The position numbers and the translations under genes are program-made. The notes under the pieces are model-generated. The model was given only the letters and a program-made list of their open reading frames with translations. It ran no database searches and had not been told where the DNA came from. Positions 1 through 5,050 of a stretch of 7,657 bases of DNA are shown piece by piece. The stretch is from Streptomyces violaceus (GTDB lineage Bacteria; Actinomycetota; Actinomycetes; Streptomycetales; Streptomycetaceae): the NCBI GenBank assembly GCA_000715635.1, contig KL569154.1:33067-40723 (forward strand), read 5' to 3'. Within the stretch, counting starts at the first letter, position 1. Each line of letters starts with the position of its first letter.

Positions 1-418
1 CGGTCTCGTACGAGGTGAAGACGTAGGCGTCGGTGGCCGCGTCGCGGAAGAAGTACGTGCCGCTGAAGGGGGTCAGGGTGCGGGCCGCCGCACAGACGCG
101 CAGCGACAGTGCCGTGCCGCGCAGGCGTACGGTGTCCGGCGACTCGTAGGCGAGGTCGACGCGGCCGGCCCCGCTGACGCTGATCCAGCTCAGCAGGCCC
201 GGGGTGGCCTCCACCCGGGTCCCGGCACGCTCGCCCGTCGCCCGGTCGAGCGGCGTCAGGCTCAGGACGGCGTGCATGCCGTTCTGGTGCGAGACGAGGT
301 GGAGGTCTTCGGCGTACGTCTTCTCCGCCACCACGGGGGAGATGTCGAACCAGGACCCGTACGTGCTGAACGGGATGTCCTGGACGGAGAAGGCCGGGCC
401 GGAGCGGTCGGCGGTCAT
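1..418 (-). CDS. Probable cytosolic glycoside hydrolase, N-terminal part only (runs off the left edge)
   Basis: An open minus-strand frame starts at the ATG at 418 and continues without a stop to base 1, giving 139 N-terminal residues. It begins MTADRSGPAFSVQDIPFSTY and continues with GSWFDISPVVAEKTYAEDLH and LVSHQNGMHAVLSLTPL. No signal peptide or membrane segment is visible, so it is probably cytosolic. The 'PFSTYGSW(F)' opening and the following beta-rich stretch recall actinobacterial hydrolases with an (alpha/alpha)6 catalytic domain of the MGH1-like/GH63 type. That is recognition from memory, and the catalytic domain lies outside the window. The gene follows the MalG-type permease after 81 nt and is in the same reading frame as it. 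Its ribosome site is weak (a GAG about 11 nt upstream). Position at the end of a sugar-import operon fits intracellular breakdown of imported oligosaccharides. The ATG at 418 is preferred; an in-frame GTG at 493 is unlikely because it lies in a repeat. Confidence 0.6.
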   Translation of the reverse strand, partial: MTADRSGPAFSVQDIPFSTYGSWFDISPVVAEKTYAEDLHLVSHQNGMHAVLSLTPLDRATGERAGTRVEATPGLLSWISVSGAGRVDLAYESPDTVRLRGTALSLRVCAAARTLTPFSGTYFFRDAATDAYVFTSYET

Positions 419-460
419 GAAGGGGCACTCGTTTCTCGAGCAGGGATCGTACGGGGGTCG

Positions 461-523
461 GTCCTTGACCGCACAGGGGCAGTCCTTGGCCACACCGGGT
501 CAGTCCTTGACCGCGCCGGCTGT
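461..523. repeat. Three tandem 21-bp imperfect repeats across the 3' end of the MalG-type gene
   Basis: Three units of exactly 21 bp begin at 461, 482 and 503, each starting GTCCTTG(A/G)CC. The rightmost unit encodes the last residues (AVKD) of the MalG-type permease on the minus strand. The other two lie beyond its stop codon. Because 21 is a multiple of 3, the units repeat in the permease frame and read VAKD and AVKD after the stop. The left unit and its flank can fold as a 5-bp stem with a 3-nt loop (459-471), too weak alone for a confident terminator. It looks like a local duplication of the gene end. Confidence 0.6.
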
Positions 524-1336
524 CACGCCGGCGGCGACATAGCGCTGGGCCAGGACGAGGATGACCGCGGCCGGCAGCGAGGCCACGACGGCGGTCGCCA
601 TGATGGCGTTCCACTCCTGGTTGTTGTTGCCGATGTAGTGGTAGATGCCGAGGGTGATCGGCTCCCGCGCGCCGCCGTTGACCAGGGTGCTCGCGAAGAC
701 GAAGTCGGACCAGGACCACAGGAACGCGAACAGCGACACGGTGACGACGGCGTTGCGGCTCATCGGCAGGACGATCGACCGGAAGGTGCGCCAGGGTCCC
801 GCACCGTCCGTCCGCGCCGCCTGGAGCAGTTCGTCGGGGATGCCGGACATGAAAGCGGTGAAGATGAGTACCGCGAAGGGGACGGCCAGGGTGGAGTCGG
901 CGACGATCAGGCCGGGGACGGACTGGAGCAGGCCGAGCTGGAGGTAGATGGCGTAGAAGCCCATCGCCATGATGATGCCGGGGATCATCTGGGCGGCGAG
1001 CAGGACGAAGTTGAGGATGCCGCCGCCGCGTGGGCGCAGCTTGGCCAGCGCGTAGCCGGCGGGGGCGGACAGGGCCACGGTCAGGGCGACGGTGCCCAGG
1101 CCGATGACGAGGCTCGTGCCGAGATAGGGCAACTGCTCGGCGAGGACGGTGCGGTAGCCGGCCAGGGTGCCGTGCACGGGGAACAGGCCCGGCGGACTCT
1201 TGCGCAGGTCCTGGGGACGGGTGAGGGACACGTTCAGCATCCAGTAGACCGGGAAGAGCATGATCCCGGTCAGCAGGACGCCGAGGGCCGTCTTTCCCGC
1301 TGTGGTCGCCCCCGTGCGCTTGCCGTTCCGGCTCAT
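500..1336 (-). CDS. Carbohydrate ABC transporter permease, MalG type (CUT1)
   Basis: This 278-residue inner-membrane permease is one half of the channel of a CUT1-family sugar importer. The N-terminal helix (about 16-36) is followed by a periplasm-type loop and further hydrophobic segments near 73-98, 107-135, 142-164, 194-216 and 243-265, the usual six-helix pattern. The conserved cytoplasmic EAA loop that docks to the ATPase is at about 168-191, reading DELLQAARTDGAG and ending SIVLP, with the family glycine and the I-x-LP ending. Length is normal for MalG relatives. The ATG at 1336 overlaps the TGA of the upstream MalF-type gene by four bases (ATGA), indicating translational coupling in an operon with the binding protein and partner permease. 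The 3' end lies inside a 21-bp tandem repeat. The sugar cannot be deduced. Confidence 0.93.
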   Translation of the reverse strand: MSRNGKRTGATTAGKTALGVLLTGIMLFPVYWMLNVSLTRPQDLRKSPPGLFPVHGTLAGYRTVLAEQLPYLGTSLVIGLGTVALTVALSAPAGYALAKLRPRGGGILNFVLLAAQMIPGIIMAMGFYAIYLQLGLLQSVPGLIVADSTLAVPFAVLIFTAFMSGIPDELLQAARTDGAGPWRTFRSIVLPMSRNAVVTVSLFAFLWSWSDFVFASTLVNGGAREPITLGIYHYIGNNNQEWNAIMATAVVASLPAAVILVLAQRYVAAGVTAGAVKD

Positions 1337-2234
1337 GCGAGCGCCTGCTTTCTCTGCACCCGGACGTAGACCAGGCCGAACACCAGGGCTGCCACCACCA
1401 GCAGGTTGCCGACGGCCGCGCCCGGGCCGAAGGCGGGCAGCAGATTGCCGAAGCCGAGTTGGTAGGACCAGGTGGCGAAGGTTGTGGACGCTCCGGCCGG
1501 GCCGCCCTTGGTCATGATCCAGATGATGTCGAAGACCTTGAGCGTGTAGACCAGCCCGAGCAGCAGGGTGATCGCGGACACCGGGCGCAGCAGCGGGAGG
1601 GTGATACTCCAGAACCGCCGCCAGGGGCCCGCCCCGTCGAGGGCGGCGGCCTCGTACAGACCGGCCGGGATGGACTGCAGGCCGCTGTGGAGCACGACCA
1701 GGTTGAACGGGATGCCGATCCAGATGTTGGCGATGATCACGGAGGTGAGCGACCAGGACGGCGAGGTCAGCCAGTTCACCGGGTCCAGACCGACGGCGTT
1801 CAGGAAGGCGTTGACCACACCGGAGTCGCTGTTGAGCATCCAGGACCAGGTGGAGGCCGACACGATCAGCGGCAGAGCCAGGGCACCAGGAACAGGGCCC
1901 GCAGGGTGGCGGAGAGCCGGAAGTGCTGGTTGAAGAAGACCGCGAGTGCCAGGCCGATGACGTACTGGAAGACCAGGCACACGGCGGTGAACACCACGGT
2001 GTGGAGCAGGGCGGGTGTGAAGGCCGGGTCGTCGAAGACGGTCCGGTAGTTGTGCAGGCCGGTGAAGGGCGCGTCACCCTGGACGAAGGAGCGGACGGTG
2101 TAGTCGCGCAGGCTCAGGTCGACGTTGCGGTAGAGCGGATAGGCGTAGAAGAGGACGAGGTACAGCGTCACGGGGGTGAGGAAGGCCCAGGCGGCCCACT
2201 GTCTCGTGTGGATCGTCGGAAGGCCCCGGTCCAT
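1333..2234 (-). pseudogene. Carbohydrate ABC transporter permease, MalF type (CUT1), interrupted by a one-base frameshift
   Basis: This is the second permease of the importer, but as given it is split between two frames. Residues 1-120 (MDRGLPTIHTRQWAAWAFLT onward) are read from 2234 until a premature TGA at 1868-1866. The rest, from LPLIVSASTWSWML, is read in another frame to the stop at 1333. Restoring one C around 1873-1877 joins LFLVPWL to LPLIVS and gives a 300-residue protein of normal length. The EAA loop is intact downstream (repaired residues about 195-214, starting EAAALDGAGPW and ending ITLP). Helices lie near 14-36, 75-100, 111-133, 163-183, 219-241 and 276-292. The start is ATG 2234 or GTG 2240; the GTG overlaps the binding-protein stop as GTGA. 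The stop overlaps the MalG-type start. No downstream domain is decayed, so a sequencing indel is likelier than true gene loss. Confidence 0.85.
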
Positions 2235-2236
2235 GG

Positions 2237-3484
2237 TCACTCGGCCGCGGACTGGGCGGTGGTGAGCGCGTCCTTCGGTGACTTGGAGCCGCTGAGGGCG
2301 GACTGCACGGCCTTCCACAACTGCTCGGAGATCTTGGGGTACTTGGTGCCGAGGTCGTCACTGGTGCGGCCCTTGGCCGACTTGACCGCGTCCACCCATG
2401 GCTTGAGGTCGGGGTCGGCCGCCACCTGCTTGTCCTGGACCTCGCTGGTGGGCGCGACGTAGGAGAGGGTGGTGTCGGTGTCGTACAGGTTCTTGGTGCT
2501 GGTCAGGCAGGTCGCGAGCTTGCGTGTGGTGGCATAGCGGCCGGTGTCGCCCTGTACCGGGACGGTGACGAACTCGCCGCCCGTCGGGGCCGCGGCACTG
2601 CCTCCCTTGGATGCGGGGACGGGCAGGACGCCGAAGTCGAAGCCGGCCTTCTTGGCGGCCGCGAGCTGCCAGGTGCCGTTCTCCGCGAAGGCGTAGTCGC
2701 CGGTCGCGAACTCCTGCCAGCTGGTGGTCTGGGTGTTGTTGAGCACCGAGTTGGGGGCGTAGCCCTTGTCCAGCCAGTCCTTCCAGAGGGAGAGCGCGGA
2801 GACGGCCGCGGCCGAGTCGACGTCGGTCAGCTCGGCGCCGGAGCCCCAGAACCACGGCAGGAACTGGAAGCTGCCCTCCTCGGTGCCGATCGCGGAGAAG
2901 GTGATGCCCTTCTTCCCGGCCCGCTCGACCTTCGCCAGCGCGGCTGTCAGCGACGTCCAGTCCTTGACGGTGGCTATGTCCACCCCGGCTTCCTTGAGGA
3001 CCTTCTTGTTGTAGTAGAGGGCGAGGGTGTTGGCGCCGATCGGGGTGCCGTAGGTCTTGCCGCCCGACTGGCCGGCCGCGAGCAGGTTGGGGTCGACACC
3101 CGAGGTGTCGAGCTTGCTGTCGTCGGTGGTGGTGAGCACGCCGGCCTCGGCCAGGGTCGACACCACCGGGTTGTCGACGATGAGGACGTCCGGGGAGTTG
3201 CCCTGCTGGGCGGCGAGCAGCGTCTTGTTGGCCAGGTCGCTGGTGTCGAAGCCGGTCCGCTTGATCTTCACTCCGGCCTCGCTGCCGCAGGCGTCCAGCA
3301 GCTTCACCCAGGCGGAGCCCTTGGCGAACTGCGGGTACGGGTCCCAGATCGTGTACGTGCCGTCGTCCGCCGCCTTCGTCCCGGTGCCTGCCGAGCCGGA
3401 TCCGCAGGCGGTGGCACTGGTGGCGACGGCCAGGGCGGTCAGGGCCGCGGCGGTCAGGCGGCGCCGTCTGGAGGAGCTGTTCAT
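2237..3484 (-). CDS. Extracellular sugar-binding lipoprotein of a CUT1 ABC importer (MalE type)
   Basis: A 415-residue solute-binding protein of extracellular family 1, which captures an oligosaccharide outside the membrane and delivers it to the two permeases encoded next. It opens with a lipoprotein signal: MNSSSRRRR, a hydrophobic stretch, then ATAC at residues 24-27, so Cys27 should be lipidated and leave a mature part of 389 residues. Family features include TIWDPY near the mature N terminus, the stretch SPDVLIVDNP, the motif around GTPIGANTLALYYNKKVL, and the later FATGDYAFAENGTWQLA segment. The ATG at 3484 is chosen over upstream in-frame ATGs (3508, 3547, 3571) because it has GAAGGA seven bases before it and begins directly at the signal peptide; the upstream ATGs sit in repeats with no ribosome site. 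It is first in the transporter operon, 197 nt after the repressor gene. The ligand is unknown. Confidence 0.93.
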   Translation of the reverse strand: MNSSSRRRRLTAAALTALAVATSATACGSGSAGTGTKAADDGTYTIWDPYPQFAKGSAWVKLLDACGSEAGVKIKRTGFDTSDLANKTLLAAQQGNSPDVLIVDNPVVSTLAEAGVLTTTDDSKLDTSGVDPNLLAAGQSGGKTYGTPIGANTLALYYNKKVLKEAGVDIATVKDWTSLTAALAKVERAGKKGITFSAIGTEEGSFQFLPWFWGSGAELTDVDSAAAVSALSLWKDWLDKGYAPNSVLNNTQTTSWQEFATGDYAFAENGTWQLAAAKKAGFDFGVLPVPASKGGSAAAPTGGEFVTVPVQGDTGRYATTRKLATCLTSTKNLYDTDTTLSYVAPTSEVQDKQVAADPDLKPWVDAVKSAKGRTSDDLGTKYPKISEQLWKAVQSALSGSKSPKDALTTAQSAAE

Positions 3485-3491
3485 CGCGGGG

Positions 3492-3497
3492 TCCTTC
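3492..3497 (-). promoter_or_regulatory. Ribosome binding site deciding the start of the sugar-binding lipoprotein
   Basis: On the minus strand GAAGGA sits seven bases before the ATG at 3484. It is the only good Shine-Dalgarno sequence near the candidate starts and so rejects the three in-frame upstream ATGs. Confidence 0.75.
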
Positions 3498-3503
3498 GTG
3501 TCG

Positions 3504-3599
3504 GGCATGCGGGTGCCGGTGTGGCGGGCATGCGGGTGCCGAGGCATGCGGTGCTGAGGCGGTTCCGGCATGGGGTTGCCGAGGCATGAGGTGCCGAGG
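3504..3599. repeat. Five degenerate 16-18 bp repeats in the leader of the sugar-binding protein gene
   Basis: On the plus strand, five copies of a unit close to GGCATGCGGGTGCCGAGG lie at 3504-3519, 3527-3544, 3543-3559, 3567-3584 and 3583-3599. Start-to-start distances are 23, 16, 24 and 16, suggesting an older pair duplicated as a block of about 40 bp. In the mRNA sense each unit reads roughly GGCACCCGCATGCC, with GGCA and TGCC ends able to pair into a small stem, and each carries an AUG. The array ends only a few bases upstream of the ribosome site. Function is unknown; mRNA structure or plain tandem expansion are both possible. Confidence 0.7.
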
Positions 3600-3623
3600 C
3601 GAGGGCGTAGCCGGGGGAGCGGG

Positions 3624-3653
3624 CACGCCGGACGGCACCGCCGTCAGGGCGTG
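3624..3653 (-). terminator. Strong stem-loop between the repressor gene and the ABC operon (possible terminator, attenuator or RNA-processing site)
   Basis: CACGCC (3624-3629) pairs with GGCGTG (3648-3653), and GACGGC (3631-3636) pairs with GCCGTC (3640-3645) around a 3-nt loop, giving 12 base pairs interrupted by a 1x2 internal bulge. It lies 28 bases past the repressor stop in the direction of transcription. There is no U-run after it, which is common for actinomycete terminators but also fits a processing or stability element. Whether it terminates is inference. Confidence 0.45.
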
Positions 3654-3681
3654 TGACGGGATGAGCAGAGGTGGGTGTTGA

Positions 3682-4713
3682 TCAGGGCGTGCCCACGGTG
3701 GGCGGGACACCCGCGGGCCCGGTACTGGCCCGCAGGGAGATCGGCGGGGTGAGGAGGTGGTGCCGGGGCGGGGCGCCGGGGTGGTCGAGCCGCTCCACCA
3801 GCAGGTCGACGGCGAGCCGGCCCAGGTCGGCCGCGGGTACGTCCGCCGCCGTGAGCTGCGGGGTCACCGTCTCCGCCCAGCGGGCGGCCACGACCCCGGT
3901 GACGGAGAAGTCGCGCGGCACATGGCGGCCGGCCTGGGCCAGCCCCCGGTACAGGCCGCCCAGCGCGGCCTCGTTCAGCGTGACCAGGCCGGTGGTGGCC
4001 GGGTCGTCGTGCAGGATCCGTTCCACACAGGCCTGGCCCGAGGCGGCGTCGTCCCCGCAGCAGTAGGTGCGGACGGTCAGCCCGCGCTCGGCAGCGGCCT
4101 TGGTGAAACCGTCGAGGCCGCGGTGCGCGGACTCGTACCCGGCCCGCAGCAGCTGCTCCGGACGGTTGACGAAGGCGATCCGGCGGTGGCCGAGATCCGC
4201 CAGGTGATGGACGCACGCCTCCACGAGCGCGATGTGGTCCAGGCCCACCCACCAACTGCCCTCGGGGCGAGCGGTACGGCCGATGGCGACGGACGGGAAG
4301 TCCAGGGCGGCCAGATGGTCGGCCCGGTCGTCCTCCAGCCTGATCTCCATCAGGATGGCGCCGTCGACCCGCCGCTCACCCAGCAGCCGCTGGAAGGAAC
4401 GGTCGCTGTCCACGCCGCTGGGGGACAGCAGCACGTCGTAGTCGTAGACCGCGGCGGCCTCCACCACGCTGCCGATGAAGTCCAGCTGCATCCCCGTGTA
4501 GTGGTTTCCGGCCGGCGGGAAGACCAGGCCGAGGGTGCTGGTCCGCCCGTTGGCCAGGGCGCGGGCACTGGCGCTGGGCCGGTACCCGAGTTCGTCGACG
4601 ACCTGCTGGATCTTCCGGCGGGTGTCGTCCGACACGGGTCGCTTGCCGCTCAGCGCGTAGGACACGGTGCTCCGCGAGACACCGGCCCGGCGGGCGATCT
4701 CACCGATGTTCAC
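3682..4713 (-). CDS. LacI-family transcriptional repressor of the sugar-use locus
   Basis: A 343-residue sugar-responsive repressor. The N terminus carries the LacI helix-turn-helix: (M)NIGEIARRAGVSRSTVSYAL at residues 1-21, then the third helix (about 28-42) and the hinge SASARALANGRTS (47-59). By alignment with LacI, R14, S15 and Y19 occupy base-reading positions and L53 is the hinge leucine that wedges into the operator centre. The remainder (LGLVFPPAGNH to the end) is a periplasmic-binding-protein-like effector domain, with typical signatures such as VDGAILME, HLADLGHRRIAFV and the late FSVTGV. The start is GTG at 4713, because helix 1 begins immediately after it and AAGGAG sits five bases upstream; the longer open frame extends into the divergent gene and is spurious. 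Its promoter region holds two copies of a CGAACCGGTTCG palindrome, so it is probably autoregulated and controls the divergent secreted hydrolase too. The inducer is unknown. Confidence 0.95.
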   Translation of the reverse strand: MNIGEIARRAGVSRSTVSYALSGKRPVSDDTRRKIQQVVDELGYRPSASARALANGRTSTLGLVFPPAGNHYTGMQLDFIGSVVEAAAVYDYDVLLSPSGVDSDRSFQRLLGERRVDGAILMEIRLEDDRADHLAALDFPSVAIGRTARPEGSWWVGLDHIALVEACVHHLADLGHRRIAFVNRPEQLLRAGYESAHRGLDGFTKAAAERGLTVRTYCCGDDAASGQACVERILHDDPATTGLVTLNEAALGGLYRGLAQAGRHVPRDFSVTGVVAARWAETVTPQLTAADVPAADLGRLAVDLLVERLDHPGAPPRHHLLTPPISLRASTGPAGVPPTVGTP

Positions 4714-4718
4714 GGCAA

Positions 4719-4724
4719 CTCCTT
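4719..4724 (-). promoter_or_regulatory. Ribosome binding site deciding the GTG start of the LacI-family gene
   Basis: AAGGAG on the minus strand, five bases before the GTG at 4713. It fixes the start at the beginning of the DNA-binding domain. Confidence 0.75.
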
Positions 4725-4736
4725 GCTCGAACGTGC

Positions 4737-4750
4737 TCGAACCGGTTCGA
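4737..4750. promoter_or_regulatory. LacI-family operator O1 (repressor side, distal)
   Basis: TCGAACCGGTTCGA is a perfect 14-bp palindrome with a central CpG, the usual form of a LacI/PurR-type site. It lies 24 bases before the GTG start and about 32-45 bases inside the predicted transcript. Its centre is 30 bp from O2, close to three helical turns, so two dimers could bind the same face. Confidence 0.85.
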
Positions 4751-4766
4751 CGCTGACCGGTCGTCG

Positions 4767-4780
4767 TCGAACCGGTTCGC
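4767..4780. promoter_or_regulatory. LacI-family operator O2 (repressor side, at the transcription start)
   Basis: TCGAACCGGTTCGC has a perfect 12-bp core (4768-4779). It begins just after the predicted start of the repressor transcript (about 4782), where a bound repressor would block initiation or early elongation. This supports autoregulation. Confidence 0.85.
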
Positions 4781-4788
4781 ATGGAGGG

Positions 4789-4817
4789 AACGTAGGAACT
4801 GCCCGGACGCCTGTCAA
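4789..4817 (-). promoter_or_regulatory. Promoter of the LacI-family gene (sigma-70/HrdB type)
   Basis: On the minus strand TTGACA (4812-4817) is a perfect -35 element, separated by 17 bases from TACGTT (4789-4794), a good TAnnnT -10 element. The predicted start is near 4782, directly beside operator O2. The following 5' leader is about 68 nt. As no clear promoter is seen in front of the sugar-binding gene, this promoter may also feed the ABC operon. Confidence 0.75.
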
Positions 4818-4878
4818 CACCCTGACCGAACTTCGCAGGCCGGGCGCGGCAGCCGACAAGATCCCGGTGTCGAAGGGA

Positions 4879-4907
4879 TTGCTGGCCCGAGGTACCGGTG
4901 CTAGCTT
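4879..4907 (+). promoter_or_regulatory. Promoter of the secreted multidomain hydrolase
   Basis: TTGCTG (4879-4884) and TAGCTT (4902-4907) are separated by exactly 17 bases and fit the -35 and -10 of a principal-sigma promoter, though the -35 matches only in its first half. The predicted start at about 4914 falls inside operator O3, mirroring the arrangement on the repressor side. An ACCGGT element lies in the spacer. Confidence 0.65.
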
Positions 4908-4908
4908 C

Positions 4909-4922
4909 CCGAACCGGTTCGA
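4909..4922. promoter_or_regulatory. LacI-family operator O3 (hydrolase side, at the transcription start)
   Basis: CCGAACCGGTTCGA has the perfect 12-bp core CGAACCGGTTCG (4910-4921). It starts two bases after the predicted -10 element and covers the predicted transcription start, so a bound repressor would directly block the promoter. Confidence 0.85.
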
Positions 4923-5007
4923 CACGGCAATCCCGTTCCTCAGGCCTGCCCTCCCCCTCCCCGAGCCCACCATCGTCACCCACATCGCGTCTCTGCGTGC
5001 AGCCCGA

Positions 5008-5023
5008 GTCGAACCGGTTCGAC
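5008..5023. promoter_or_regulatory. LacI-family operator O4 (hydrolase side, near the start codon)
   Basis: GTCGAACCGGTTCGAC is a perfect 16-bp palindrome, the longest of the four sites, 27 bases before the ATG at 5051. It sits about 95-110 bases inside the predicted transcript. It could act as a roadblock or as a partner for looping with O3, 100 bp away centre to centre. Confidence 0.85.
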
Positions 5024-5037
5024 GATCCCCGACGATT

Positions 5038-5042
5038 GAGGA
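5038..5042 (+). promoter_or_regulatory. Ribosome binding site of the secreted hydrolase
   Basis: GAGGA with eight bases to the ATG at 5051. It supports that start, which is followed directly by a signal peptide. Confidence 0.7.
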
Positions 5043-5050
5043 CGCCATCC

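Larger units (their letters stand above)
4714..5050. promoter_or_regulatory. Divergent 337-nt control region between the repressor and the secreted hydrolase
   Basis: No gene is seen here. The stretch contains one promoter for each direction and four copies of a palindromic operator, two on each side. Two weaker sites sharing only the ACCGGT centre are present at 4755-4762 and 4894-4899. The leader of the hydrolase gene (about 4914-5050) is long, includes a pyrimidine-rich run near 4950-4963, and shows no convincing riboswitch or strong hairpin. Confidence 0.85.

Noticed and set aside
428..440. CTCG/CGAG inverted repeat between the MalG-type gene and the left-edge gene as a terminator
   Set aside because: The stem is only about four base pairs and lies close to the next start codon in a likely operon.
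272..1369. A 365-codon plus-strand open frame opposite the MalG-type gene
   Set aside because: It is a GC shadow of low complexity (G, D, E, R, Q rich) opposite a well-supported membrane permease.
1866..1890. Programmed ribosomal frameshift in the MalF-type gene
   Set aside because: No slippery heptamer or clear downstream pseudoknot is seen, the family is not known to use frameshifting, and a one-base sequencing error explains it.
3485..3571. Start of the sugar-binding protein at the ATG at 3571
   Set aside because: That start lies in repeat DNA without a ribosome site and would put 29 charged, histidine-rich residues ahead of a lipoprotein signal peptide.
3504..3599. CRISPR array
   Set aside because: Units are too short and degenerate, partly overlap, and have no spacer-sized unique sequence or nearby cas genes.
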